Assembly: GCA_019055375.1 (NCBI GenBank)
Contig: JAHQIW010001287.1
Coordinates: forward strand, 186,001-250,000
Origin: Parelaphostrongylus tenuis
Taxonomy: Eukaryota; Nematoda; Chromadorea; Rhabditida; Metastrongylidae
DNA length: 64,000 nucleotides
Reading direction: 5' to 3'
Shown here: positions 33,841 to 46,560 of the stretch, piece after piece
Layout of the letters: each line of letters opens with the position of its first letter
Numbering within the stretch: position 1 is the first letter of the stretch
Made by a program: the position numbers and the translations under genes
Notes under the pieces: model-generated
Seen by the model: only the letters and a program-made list of their open reading frames with translations
Database searches by the model: none
Told to the model about the DNA's origin: nothing

Positions 33841-35842
33841 TCAGCATCAATGAGTAAGCAGACATAAATCGTGAAGACTTATCTTGATTAGCTGACGTGA
33901 AATTGGTAATATAGTGGTATTAGCTGTAATCACAATAGTACTGACGCCAATAGTGATCACCAATAGATCATAACAGTAATGGCTGACGCCTTGACGACTT
34001 GTTTTTCCAGAGCCTATCAGATTAACGGAGGATTCGTAGTACCGCGTAGGCCAGGTCAAATGATCGGACGAAGAAAAGCTTGAAGATTCGCGTGATAGTG
34101 GCACATTCGTTATTTCACTTCAGCGCTAAATCTTCAGCGTTCATCCAAGAAAATGCATTATACTACTTCCAGAGCTGATATCTCTTGATATCGTCAATCT
34201 CCGATAATCCAAGCTTTTTTCTGGCTGAGCTTGGCACATGGTTTTCCTTGATATTATTTGCCCAAACAGCTGGCGTTTGGGAGTTTCGTCTTCTTCAGAG
34301 GCTGGAATGATCAGGTTATTCACACCCCAGTCAGTCATATATCTCCACCACTTCTTTTTAATTCAGTCACTAACCCGGGTTTCGGATTCAATTCGCATCG
34401 AACACAAAATGAACCAACGCATCACCGCTTTTTTAGGCTCATATCACGTGTAATTACGAGGTCTTCAGCCGAATTATTCGCGTGGAACACACCGAGGATA
34501 AGTCACATGTTTTCGTAAGATACTACCCTACTGACTCATATCACTTGTCATGAGTCAATCCTCCCTAGGATTTGCTTTTGGATTGGTGGTGTTAATCCAA
34601 TCTACTTCTGCTAGTACCATTACCATCCTCGCATCAAGTAATCAAGATAAATCCTTACATCTACCATATGGATGAAATCCTATCCACTCGCATAAGCTAA
34701 ATCTACAAGTTTATCTCATCTGCATAATCTAGACACCTTATGAGTATATTTTGTTGGCTCTTCAGCTTCCATACCGACACTTGAGACATTTCACACAATT
34801 AGTTGTTTCGTACTATGTCATCGTAGCTCCGAAGAAAAGAGGAAAAACGCCTCCATTAGGACGACACTGTCGAAAGTTGATCGACAAAAAAATTCTCTGA
34901 AAGCTGGACAAGAGGTAATAGTAGGAATTTCGATGCTGCCGTGCAGAGCTTTTCTAACCTCCCTACAACGAATAGCTCTTGACTAGGAAACACTTTATAG
35001 GATCTAAGCTGAATATCATATGATTCATAATGATTATATGAGCAATATTCGCGAGACAGACAAATAGAACAAAGTTTAAAAAAGAAGCGAAAAACAGCCG
35101 TCGTTTTGAACCGCTGATAATGCACTATGCCACTTGAGAATGACAAACAAAGAGGAATGCATGAGAAAAAGAGGAATTATGACTCATCATAATCCAACTG
35201 TGTTTGTGGCCTGATAAGAGGGAAGATAGGGCTCGATAGTTCATGGCATAAGGGTGGATGTTGTCATCATATCCAGAAGACGAAGCTTTTCTAACCGTTA
35301 GACTGAGTAAGGTAACGGCACTCTCAACAGTTGTATTTCGTATGGTGAAGCACAAGAGATGTACGAAGAAATAAAGAAAGATTTCCGCTTTGCAATGCAA
35401 TATTCTTGAGTTTACCATGACAATCGACTAGTCTATATCTTCACAAGTTGAATGAAAATAAATTCAAAAGAAAAGGATTACAATTTTTCGAACATGAAAA
35501 CATTTACTGATAATGATTGTCTGATACATTGAGCATTTGTTCATATCGCTACTGTGAGAAAGAACACAATAAAATGCTATATTAGCGACGTCAAACAGTT
35601 ACTCAATAGCATTCGTATCGGAAAAGTGTAACTTTTACACTGAAGTACTCTACTTTATTTGGTAGTTATTTTCGTTTATGACATTTTAAGTTAGCGATAT
35701 AGATAAACACACAGCCACAGTAGCAATTGCGTATTACGGATATCATTTCTTTCTTTTGAAAAAAGTACATATATCAAAAAGTCCATTAGGTCGAGATACA
35801 ACGACATAAAATGAGAGGCGAGTTTTATCGGAGTGATTTCTT

Positions 35843-35942
35843 ACGTAGAAGCCTTTTCAAGGATGAAGTCAACTGTTTCGTCCCATAGTCTGTTCTGCTT
35901 CAACACGCGCTCATGACATCCTCTCTGAATCCATTGAATAGT
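35843..35942 (-). CDS. Putative terminal exon downstream of the phosphatase gene
   Basis: After the acceptor-like CAATTTGAG the frame reads TIQWIQRGCHERVLKQN then RLWDETVDFILEKAST and stops at TAA. The composition looks coding, but no family was recognised. A GTAAGC donor inside the last phosphatase exon (after MPES) would join to it in phase 0, so it could be an alternative C-terminus of that protein. It could equally be the last exon of an unseen gene. Confidence 0.35.
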
Positions 35943-36119
35943 CTCAAATTGGAAGACGTGATCAGGTAAGGAAATTGAGTATCAGATGCAGAAACAGTTA
36001 CAAATCAGGTGTGAGCTCTGAGAAATCTTGTTTTCTCGTCTACTTAGTTCAAAATCTATGGATGGCATGCGGATGAATAACTTATCAGATCAGATTACTG
36101 CTAGGTATTATTAAACGAT

Positions 36120-39100
36120 TTAATGAGGCGCACTGCTTACAGATTCAGGCATCATGGATATTAGCTGACATCTCAAATTTTCATCAACTTCCAGCACTGT
36201 TCCAGCATTCCTAATGAATATGAAATCTGTTCTCTTATTAAAGGAGGTGAACGATTTGTCAAACGCATACCTGTACAAATTACAATACATTGGTGCTGAA
36301 AATAACGTAAGAAGTCGTCGATCTGGAGTCAGCCAAAAGCCATCGAGACACATCTGCACGGAAAATGTGCGTTATTTTTGGAGATTATCTGAGTTAAACA
36401 TGACAGAAATTGATAAAAATGCGAAGTGAAGTGGTATGACCCATATTCGTTTGAACTTGCCTCATACTGATTACATTTCATGACTACAAGCTGAGTAGCG
36501 AGGCTTCATAACGAACGTATCGGATCAATTTACAAAACTCTGAGGATAAATCACTCCATGACATTATGTGAGCTTGAGCTACATCGCACCCGATTACAAT
36601 GTTCAGAGGATGAAAGCAAAGATTTTGCTCGCAAACTGGGCAAATTGTTGTGATAGGACGTCGTGATTCATAACGTTAGGAAGTAATGACTGTTGTCTCT
36701 TAACGCTCGATATGATTGTGTTTCCATCCATATGTGAGTCGGTATGGCAGCATGTGCAACTGGTTGAATACTTGATTTTTTTTGGGAAAAATTTATTTTA
36801 CTGTACACTTGTTTTCTGTTGCACATTTTAATACAGCAGATAGATTGTCCAACATAGGTGCTGGGCATAGGACTGCCAAATTTTAGCCACGTGACCTTAG
36901 GAGCTGGCCGGTATGTTTTAGCGGTAGCGATCTCGCGGCGTGAATTGTATTTCGTAGAATTCTGGAATCTCTAGCTTCATTTTCTGCACATTTCCATAAT
37001 ATCTGTCGATCAACCGTAATCGCAGGATTACCAGGCTATGATGCCATATAAACGGCAAATTTTCACATGGGGCTGCCTTTAGACTGTCACGAGTTCCTGC
37101 GAAGAAATTTGATAATGGGGTGTAGAATTTCGTGGAGACACCAATCATGTCAAAAAATCAATGATATTTATATGATGGCTTACAAATAGTTTTTTGGAAC
37201 CTATGGGACTATCCTTGCTTATAATCTGATAATGCATTTACCAAGGTGCTTGTTTTACCGTACGTCGGGTGTAAAAAGTTCGTCGTCGATTCCTTTATAT
37301 AGGGCTAGATCCTCAAGGAACTGACTGAGCGAAAAGTGCACTGAGCTGCGCGGCTGACGAAGCCGGAAGGCTGAACCACGTATCTTGCACTGTATAGGTG
37401 CCCATAGCACACCTCATGAGGGCTCAAGTACGTTGTCAGACCATATTTTTCTTGAGCGAGGTCTTGAAATAGGCGATGTAATGTTTGCTATATGCACTTG
37501 TTTAGTTGAGGCGTGGTTGGTACCATAAGGTAGCAGTTGCAGTATAGTATTCATAGTAGCAGTTGTCGTCGTTCATGGTTGACGATTTATCGATTCTACA
37601 TATTTTTCAAACTTTTGTATAACGGTTGATTTTCACTTCTGACGAGAGACTACGTTCGAGGTAAAATTAGGGGAATGATGAGGTAAGAGCAGAAAATGGA
37701 ACCTAATGCCTTTTGCGTCATGTACTCGAATCTCCACTGTGTCCTTACAGTACGGTACACCGCGTGAACCGTGGTTCATCACCAGTGCTCTCGGTCTGCC
37801 TTTCTTTCATTCGTGTTTTAATATATTTCATGTCAGCAATTGCCCATCAAAGGGGCTTCTACATGGCATTTGCGAGCTTTCGTACTAAGTTTCGGTGATG
37901 ATAGAGAAAAGAAAAAGTTCGTTTTTCTGTTCGAAACGTTCATATGATGAATACCTGATGAGCTCGTACAATCAGCTCCAAACCTAATCGTTCACAAATA
38001 TCGTCGATGACCTGAAGAATCTCCGTGATTTTACCATGATTCTTCAGCTGAGTAGGAAATTTTAGAATCCAATGAGGGACTAACGTGTGTTCCGAAAGCG
38101 AATCCGGAACCTCGACTGCTGGTACGCCAATCGAGAATACCCATGTCGGGATCAGCCCAGAGCATATCGTTGATTACACCACGAAATGGATTTCGTATTG
38201 GTTTCTGAGCGTTCCGAACGTCCTAATATGTAATTGAAGGAAGTAGAATCATTTGAGCATCTATTGATGAAAACGGTGTTGCAACAAGAACTTTGCTATA
38301 GTAAGAATACAAATAAGCATCAAATAACTAACTCTTATTAACACAAACGCCTGGCACCAATATTCGTGGGGCTGTGCTTTAGGAAGAGATTTTGTTATAA
38401 TACTTTGAAGGTTAAGGTAATACTATCATCCGGTTGGCGTTTTCAACCAAAAGCTCATCGTCCTTTAGTTAAATTTCTTCTCTCTGATATGATTTCTATA
38501 GTGTTGTATTACGACAGTATAACTGAGCCATTGAAATAGTGTTGATGAACTGTAAACGTCCCTCTGCTACCGAACTATAATGAAAGTCCCCTGGAACGCA
38601 ATAGTCAAAAGTGCCTGCAACACACATTAGATCAATCGTTCCTTCGACCTTGCAACCTTTGCTTGACAACTCTTCCATCCATCCATGGTCCGCAATCTGG
38701 TAGCACTCCTGTCTACGAGGTTACCGATAAATGAGCTGACACGAAAGAAGATTTTTGAATCACTACGTGAAAGGAGCTACTTTTAACTGACTACGCCTCA
38801 GATGACGATTTAACAAGCTATCGGCTGAACGCGTAAGACTGGACAAGGAAAACAATTAAGGAGACGTTTATGTGGAACAATACGGACACTTTATTCTCCA
38901 TTCCAAGCATATTTTGAACATATCTCAAATTCGGAATCTAACCTCTTATAATCTTCTCATCATTGTGTTTCCATCTCCATTGATTGGAGTGATGTATACA
39001 GCAGAAAACTTATGCATTTGAATGCTCAAAATCCGAAACATCAACTTTATTTGTAAACATATATATATATGTATATATATGTATAAACATGTATATAACC

Positions 39101-40540
39101 ACTATATATCGAGTGATTGTCATGCTCGTCACGGCGCACGTGGAGCCGAGCTCCACCACCTCAACTCTCCCTGGCAGTCAACTACAATGCTCTATGAAAC
39201 GTCACAACCAGGCTATCCTCGAGATCACAAGGAGACTCGCTCAACCAGTATTCCACGACGTTCAAGAAGAAAACGAATAAAGGACTTGAATACTAGAAGT
39301 ACTGGAATCCGCGCAATGAAGTCACCGTGAAGAGGAATCAATAAAGAGTTGAAAATATATCATACTATTAGAAAATCTCCTAGATAACGTTTTGTAAAAC
39401 AAACGGAAAACATCGAGCAGATCGGTTAAGAACTTACATCAAGAGTGTCCAGACTCGGTGAAAGACCTCCGTGCATGCAGAGAATTTTTGTTGCCACCAA
39501 TGCCGCAACTGGCATATTGTTAAAGCAACGCTGTAGAGAGTATCTGTTTATGGCAAGTACAAGACATGGTTCAATAACAAAAAAGTGAAGTGATTTGGAA
39601 AGGAATGGAATACCTGAAACATTGCCCAAACCATTTCGCCTTTATTACCTAAATGCAGCATGCACTCATTCCAAAATCCATACTTTCTATTCACACGAGC
39701 GCATTCGTGATTTCCGCGAAGCAAGTAAACGGCTTTTGGATAGCAGACCTAGATAAACTTGTAATAGCTTTAATTTTATGGAAAAATGGCCAGCTAAAAA
39801 AAAATTGAACTTCAAAAAGAACTCGTAGTTGGCAGGAGACTGCGGAAAATTGAATATTTCCTCAAAATTTTCGTCGAGCAACTTTACGTTGCACCTATTT
39901 CCAGAAGATTAACTGATGTCTTAGCTGCCAAACTGCGCCACAAAAAGTATTGTGTTCAAATTCGAAGCGATATGTTTGTATATAGCAATGGAAGAGAGTC
40001 ACAAGATTCACGCTTCTCATTGTAATGGGCATAGTGGAGGTGTGGAATGTTTTCAACATGTCGATCGTGCAAAAATTTACCTAACCTTGTAAGCAAGTAG
40101 AAGCATAATGCATTCTAGAGACATCATTCCGCGATCCACGTAATCTCCTAAAAAGAGCTCTATAATGATCAGGGTATGACTGGCCTACAGCTAGAAGGTG
40201 AAGTCATTCCAATGAAAATGTTCCGTTTCACGGAGGCTATTCCGAACGTCTGTCGGTAGATCAGTGAGAATCATTTGCTAAACACATATGCTTAGTCCAA
40301 TTAATGAAATTTTTATCTTATATTATCTTTATTTCTTACAAGAAACCTGTTAGTTTTCTACCTTAAGTCGTACTTTGCATTAAGGAAATACGCGAAAAAC
40401 AATTATCTTACCTAGGAACAAATAACGTTTTTCTGGAGGGCGACCAATGAGCAGAAACATATTTATAAGGTCGTTGAACTGACCATGAATATCACCGACA
40501 AGAACGATTGGTGGGTCAACGTCAATCAGTGTTTTTTCAG
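36120..40540 (-). CDS. PP1-type serine/threonine protein phosphatase, divergent; N-terminal exon(s) not placed
   Basis: This is the catalytic domain of the PPP family, a two-metal Ser/Thr phosphatase. Exons, 5' to 3', are 40412-40540, 40086-40147, 39614-39748, 39438-39530, 38085-38222, 37955-38047, 36271-36353 and 36120-36210. In order they give [48 protein letters not shown], and [11 protein letters not shown] with [12 protein letters not shown], so all metal and phosphate ligands are present. Departures from PP1 are SAPMYC for SAPNYC and a loop NLYRNAG where PP1 has GEFDNAG, close to the toxin- and inhibitor-binding loop. Such divergent PP1 paralogues are numerous in nematodes, often male- or germline-expressed; that is family knowledge, not seen here. 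One intron is only 37 nt (38048-38084). Introns hold a hammerhead relic and an S2 SINE. The first exon enters in phase 1. Confidence 0.85.
37344..37410 (+). ncRNA. Hammerhead ribozyme relic in a phosphatase intron
   Basis: GCGGCTGACGAAGCC-GGAA-GGCTGAACCACGTATC has the family B outline, with stem II AGCC/GGCT, but the GAAAC segment is reduced to GAACC. Flanks TTTATATAGGG, CAAGGAACTGACTGAGCGAAA and GGGCTCAAGTA match family B units. It is antisense to the phosphatase gene. Confidence 0.5.
39060..39330 (+). repeat. AT microsatellite followed by S2 SINE-like element
   Basis: An ATATATGTATATATATG tract (39060-39105) precedes a copy of the S2 element. It contains GTGATTGTCATGCTCGTCAC, GAGCCGAGCTCCACCACC, CACAACCAGGCTATCCTCGA and GGAATCCGCGCAATGAAG. 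It sits in the intron between phosphatase exons 39438-39530 and 38085-38222. The 102-codon open frame over it is repeat-derived. Confidence 0.6.
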
Positions 40541-40942
40541 CTAAAATTATTCTTTTATGATATTCTTTGTTGCCATTATACTATTCATCCAACTTCGAAA
40601 GAAAGTGAATTCTCAGAGAAATACAAGGGCGCATATATGGTGGTATGTTGGCTACGAAATTTTTGTGTGACTCACACAGAATGTTTATAGTTTATACTGA
40701 GTGGGATCATTTGTTGTCGAGTGCTTCTGTGACAACTTTTGTTTCAACTGAGTCGAAAGCAAAATGATAATTCCACTTACTGCCTGATTCACTTTTTTAA
40801 CGTTTGGAAACGATGTAAAACATATCTTTAACAATGCTGAGATGAGGTTAAAATTTTTTAACTTTATCCATGTGGAGTGGACTCAAACCATGATTTTGCT
40901 TTTCGAAGACTCCCGTTTGCCGTGCACCATCAAGACGCACAC

Positions 40943-41088
40943 TTGGCCTTCAACTTTTCTTTTGAGTAAGAGCTCCATTGCTCGATGAAAATCGGAGGGA
41001 GCGTTTCTCTTCCCTTTAAATTTCTTAACCGGCTTTTTTCGTGTGAATGTAGTCTGTCCTAGTGAATCCCTTTCAAAGCTCCGCTTGG
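40943..41088 (-). CDS. Candidate upstream exon of the phosphatase gene (tentative)
   Basis: The minus strand is open and basic: KRSFERDSLGQTTFTRKKPV, then NAPSDFHRAMELLLKRKVEG, between an acceptor-like GAACAG and a donor-like CAA/GTGTGC. A helical FHRAMELLLKRK fits the kind of sequence preceding a PPP catalytic domain, and it lies 0.4 kb upstream of the first certain exon. The phase does not join directly to exon 40412-40540, so at least one further exon or another boundary is needed. Confidence 0.3.
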
Positions 41089-41429
41089 CTGTTCATCTTC
41101 TAATAACTGTCATTTCTGTTCGGCGTTACTCAAGTAAAAAAATTATAGACGATTAAAATCAGGTAGGTTGATTGGATTATAGTTGCTGATATCGTAGAAG
41201 TACCGATAGATCTTGATGAATAATGATATGACCCTCCTTATTTTCCGTTAGATAAGAGCCTTGCGTCTTGGAAAAAACGCGTGAGGAACCTAGGAAAAGT
41301 GTTAATGAGCTCGGTAAACGGGTTGTCTAGGTTCGGGTCTTATACTCTTTGAAGCAGGCGTTGGCCGGATTTTTCACAAACGAAACAACATCTCGGATTT
41401 AGCAATGAAGTTTAGCAACACAACGAATC

Positions 41430-41740
41430 TGTCCTCATTATTTCGTATTATGGTAGAGTGATATGGCTATCAAAGCGATTCCAACATTAATCGTGGATAA
41501 TTGCTCTATTGCCTTTGTGGAAGCCGTAACTGTTCCGTCAAAGCGTCGGAGTGTAGTGATCTTGGCCTTATATATAGCGAAGTTTCGGTGAGCTTTGCGA
41601 ATACTTTTCGCAGCTTCTGCACTTTTAGTCATGAGTGTTGCTCTTCTTTCTTTGGGAGTTTCTTTTATCGCTTCTATAAATCGTTTTAGAAGGTTGGCGG
41701 TGAGCTTTTGGTTGCTTACGGCTAGTGTGATCACACGATG
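41430..41740 (-). mobile_element. RTE-type LINE fragment, linker between endonuclease and reverse transcriptase
   Basis: The 98-codon frame contains AAKSIRKAHRNFAIYKAKIT then LRRFDGTVTASTKAIEQL. This matches the nematode RTE linker (KSIR-ARR--A--KTKMTALR-PDGT-TASR-AME). The minus-strand sequence at 41740-42000 reads like endonuclease-region debris (GWD-ETAFTNNTAGLSNF). No intact catalytic motif remains. Confidence 0.6.
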
Positions 41741-43180
41741 GTGTATCAGCTCAAATGTAGTGACAAACGTCTCTTGGTGACTCGGATTGTCGACTATCGT
41801 GACGCTAGAGTGATGAAGTTGGATAAGCCTGCTGTATTATTCGTGAACGCCGTCTCTTGCTAGTCCCATCCCAATCCGTGGATCCAATTATGACATTCCT
41901 CTGACATTGTTCTGAGTCTAACCTAGGTTCAAAATTTCCAGTGATGATCTCAAAAATGTGAATTTTGCTCGTAAGACTTTCCTAGGACCATAAAAAAGCT
42001 TAGACTTTATCTTCGTCTTTTGACGTCGTTGCTTGGACAGCGATGATAGCCAATTTTGGCACTGATCGACTTCGCTTCATCTACGAGCATCAAAATCAAA
42101 TTCTTACTGTGTGGTGGGATCGATGTCAAAAGGTCAAAATCACGAAAACGCCATCACAGCAAATACCTTCACCATCACATGCTTAATAGAGCAGTTCTTC
42201 TCCAGTAATATGGCCGGCATTATTTAAGCGACACCTTCTTGACTCAGTCGACCCGATCACACCGGATCTTACCCTTTTGTACTTTATGGCTAGGCCTCTA
42301 TGAAGAACTCGGATTCGATTCGAACGTGTTATAGGTATAGGTCGTGACATTTGTTCTTCTCGATCTAATCAACTTATGATGGCTGCAAAATTTTAGTAAC
42401 ATCTCCATATACGTTCTACTTAAAGCTGCCTTATCGAAAGCCTTTTGTTAAGAAATTAAGCTCACTCAGATTACTGTATTGAGCTTTTGTTGCACATGTG
42501 TGAGCTCTAAATGTGTGACTAGACACTCACGGGTAGCTTGCCAGGCTCTCCCATACTGCACAAGAAGTAGTATACTTGTTAGAGGTCACCTATGACCGCT
42601 TTCTAGTGCACTTCTCAGCCTCTTAAATGCAAGTTTTTGACTAATTTGAGTCAAGGAATATTACGTAGGTATGTGCTAATATGTTTACTTTAACTGTCGC
42701 CTTGAGGAAGCAGAAGTCTTTTTAGGTCCGAGTTTAGTTCCTTATCCGCCATCAGAGTAGGCACCGTGCGAACTGGCGTAATTGAGTCGCCGACCACGGA
42801 TCTCACTGTGAAAGAGGTTCATGGACATGGACAGATATAGACAATATATCAATAATTAGCGGTCAAAGTGTAAGTTTTTCATTTTAAGATCAGAATCTAC
42901 TAGTGGCACTAATGAATGGAGGTGTTCGTTTTCGATACACGTTTGCGAATCACTGATAATATATGAGGCGATGATCATGGATCAGAAGCATGTCATAGCC
43001 GCTGCACTCGGACAATATATGTCAAGATGGCGTAGGTGATAAGCTCACATTGGCAATCGCATATCTACTGTGCGAATATGAATTCCTCAACACAGATAGA
43101 TATCTTGCTTTCACTTACATGATAGTAGTAGATTTGCGTCTTGAGTCACAGTTTGATACTCCTCCATCGTATAGTTAATT

Positions 43181-45191
43181 TTATGTGTCTGAAACGCTCT
43201 CGTCAAAATCCGTCAGAACATCAAATAATAAGTGAACTAGAACCCCTGGCTCAATTTTAGTGTAGTGTCGGTCGAGAAAATTTGGATAATCCAACGTTTC
43301 CATCGAATGCAAGTTAGAAATCTGCTCTTGCGTTTTTTCTAAAGGTTGATCTGGGATCATTTCCACTTGGTCTTTTGCCTTCTCCTGAAATCATGTTGAC
43401 AAGAACGAAGTAGTGCGAAAATTGGTACTATTTGGCAAAAATTAGGAAAGCTGCACGATTTGCTCACCACCATACGTGAAAGAGGAGTTCGAGCTTCTCT
43501 ATGTGTCTGAAATACTTTTGTTCGTTCCAGTGATAGTTTTCTAGCCTAGTTACTATTGCCGCCATTACTATTGTTATTAATTGTTTTTATCAATACCATT
43601 ATCATTAACATCGCTTTTATTGTAGTGTTAACGTTGTGTATGTAATATTTCTGGAGCAAGAAGAGAACCTAAGAAAGCTTTTGGACAATTCCAATAAAAG
43701 ATAATAGTAGGGCATTTTACGGAATGATTCGGCTACAAATAATTGCCATTTAACAGGAACTACCATTTTCCAACAAAAGCGGGATGTTTACCCCAATTAG
43801 CGAAACACTCGCCATATTCTACCAGCTGAAATTCTGGGTTTTCAATTGTTTCTCATCTCCGCGGATTTCAAGTTTATGCAGGTTTCGCAAACATCGAACT
43901 AACAATGAAATCGACTGCTAGATAATTTTGGAAGATATTGTGGGTGTAGACCGCTTCTAGCAAGAGCTACGAGATTTATTGAAGGCCGCTAAGTGCTTGC
44001 TTTAACAGCTGGAAGTCAAACTACCAAGTTTAGATCGATATGTGAGTTATTTTGTCGATAGGATGCCAAAGAATACAGGTGAATTTGGAATGAGGAACTT
44101 GTAAATGCAGTTAACTTCTACGAAAAAAATCAGTTGGAGTCATATTCTTAGTGCTCTCAAAGCTCAATCGAACTATATTGGTAATAGTGAGCATGAGAGT
44201 AGTGAAACCTCACCCGATTAGATAACAATTCGTAAACTACTCACAACTCTTAGTGATCCTTGAAGTTCGTTGGCTTTTCGTACGCTAAAATGTTACTTAT
44301 TATGACTGTATGCACTTTTGGTTTGAAGACTACAATGACTCTGAAGAGCTTTACAGAAAATCGGTGCAAAATTTCATATTAATTAAATCACTTAGCTATA
44401 AGAAATAGTATTACTACAAGAGTGCTGCTAAACATTGCAAAAATTCATTGACTCTGGTCTTTTTTACATCCAAATTTGATCAAGAAATGATAGTGGCCCA
44501 TCCATCATAAGTGATATATTGCAATTGTACTTAATCTTACAAGTTCTAATTTCACAGGCCGCACAAAACCTTCAGTATTCATTTCATAATACTGAAACTT
44601 TTCAACAAATGATTTATTCGCTGCTCTAACTTGTCCTTTACAACTACGAGATACAGTTTTTAACTTTTTCCACTGATACACAGTATATCTCATAGTTATG
44701 AATCTTGGCTAGTTAACATTCTCAAGAAGATTGTGAAATGTACATCGAAGATTTTGAATGAACAGAATCATAAAAAGGAGAACGGTAGTAGTAATTATGC
44801 AACTTTTTTTTGCTTAAATCAGGATAAATTGTAATAGCTCAATTATATAGCGGTGTAATACTTGCTCATTGTGTAGTTGGATATATCAGCGTAAGATTCG
44901 AGCTTGTAAGTCCCCATTTCAATCAACTTACATTGTCTTCATGATGTTTGGGTCAATCTTCATGCGCACATCTCGTTCGCTCAGCACCTCTTCAACATTC
45001 ACAGCTGGTGATCTGGGACGCTCTGATTTGGCCCTAAATGAACGTGATCGATGATAATTAATCATCTTTGAGTGGACATTCTCGAAAGCGCTTATTCCGT
45101 GTGTATAGAAACATAAATACTTCAGACTAATTTCGATGGCGACACGAAGCTTCAAAATCGCTGTTTCTATCTTTCTGTAATAATCAGACAT
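43181..45191 (-). CDS. Unrecognised protein, four exons proposed, one more missing
   Basis: Proposed exons are 44932-45191 (starting at ATG, MSDYYRKIETAILKLRV), 44541-44672, 43468-43506 and 43181-43384 (ending YPNFLDRHYTKIEPGVLV then SVSDT and TAA). The last three join in phase 0 with good GT-AG signals (GTAAGA, GTGAGC; TGTATCAG, TATTTCAG, GATTTCAG). The first ends in phase 2 at a strong AT/GTAAGT donor, so one short exon in 44673-44931 is missing. The first exon carries a basic, Ser/Pro-rich segment HRSRSFRAKSERPRSPA, a possible phosphorylation region. I recognise no family. An alternative start is that exon 1 begins at an internal TTATTACAG acceptor at 45174. Confidence 0.4.
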
Positions 45192-46344
45192 TAGTTATCG
45201 CGCTGTGAAGAAAGTATCTAAGACAGTTCACTTAGTATGGGTGTAATTGTAACAATGAATATTTTAAAGCAGTCTGGCTGGAGTGTACGCTTGACACTGT
45301 CCTCGAAACGACGTGGTTACTGCTGCCTTTTTGATTAAAATACTTCATAGCTTAAGAAAACGACAAGCACATTTGTTTGATTACTGATTAGAAGAGGTTA
45401 AAACCGAGTTAGCGCCGACGCGCTCGACGATATATGAAAATTGCACAGAACCCTGCGATGATTACTGCTCGATAAATACTCTGGTTTTTTGTATACATAA
45501 AGCGCCTCTATGCATTTCCTCTAGTATGTTTCTTTGAACAAACACTTTTGTAGTTGAGCTGATGTACTCATTAAATTTTTTTTTCATTTACTTCACCTCA
45601 GAGTCCTTATAAGCCTTTAATTCATAAGCTGAAGAAAACGTCTACAATGCTGGGCTTGTAAACAGAATGAGATTAAGAACAACTCACAAATTGAATGACA
45701 ATTTGAGTATAATCATTCTTATCCAAGAAAAACAATGCGTTATGTATGCAAGAGGAATCAATCAGCCGTCGGCTAACAAAGTCCCACCTTCCTCTCCCTG
45801 CTTCTCAGGGGGTCAGTAAATTAGTGCCAAAGAGAAAACTCTACCCGATTTGCAAGAATTAGTAAGTGTTAGTTCTGGATCATTTCTACTACAATTAATG
45901 ACTTGTAGAAGATCAAGAATGCTCATTTTTTGCTGATCCGGACAATTTCATGGAGGACGCACGCGAGGAAACGAATAGAATGCAAGAAATGGTGAAATTC
46001 ACACATTGTATGAAGCCTCATAACGTAAAATAAAATGATCAAAATCAGTGGATGTTTCTATAATCATGCAAAATAACTTGTACTTTTAGTCATAGATCTG
46101 CGAAGTACGAAATTTTTGAGCATGAAGATAACGAAACTAATATACTCAAGTTTCTTATTTCAACTACGCGAAGGTAAGCAATTGCCATATTATTAATGTC
46201 ATGCCAGAAGAAATCGTACATTTTTAGCGGCTTCATTCTCAAATCTCAGTCTCGCACGAAATATAGAACGAACTATTAGTTATCAAAGACCTCGAGAAAT
46301 ACCGACCATTGTGCTCTTAGAACAGAACAAGTTGTATCTCAATT

Positions 46345-46560
46345 AGGGATGTATGTGACGCATTGGTTAGAAGCACCCTGCAATACCACACACGGTCGGT
46401 GGTTCAATCACGCGGTCCGGATATACCAAGCCCTTCAATCCTTTAGGATCAGCAGACTGCACCAGGCTTTCTTTGGAGGATAGCAGGACTGACTTAATAT
46501 GTCGGCGTACTACCAAAATTCATCATAAAGGACAAATATTCACACAAGCACTTACAACGA
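46345..46560 (+). repeat. tRNA-headed SINE (family S1), diverged
   Basis: GACGCATTGGTTAGAAGCACC (A-box-like) and CGGTGGTTCAATCACGCGG (B-box-like) precede TACCAAGC, as in the 15.66 kb copy. The flanking 45200-48900 region has scattered S2 words (45945-46000) and otherwise nothing I can support. Confidence 0.45.

Noticed and set aside
37968..37980. CTGATGAG match near 37955-37980
   Set aside because: It lies in a phosphatase exon (the RAHQ codons, opposite strand), with no CGAAA partner or stems, so it is not a hammerhead.
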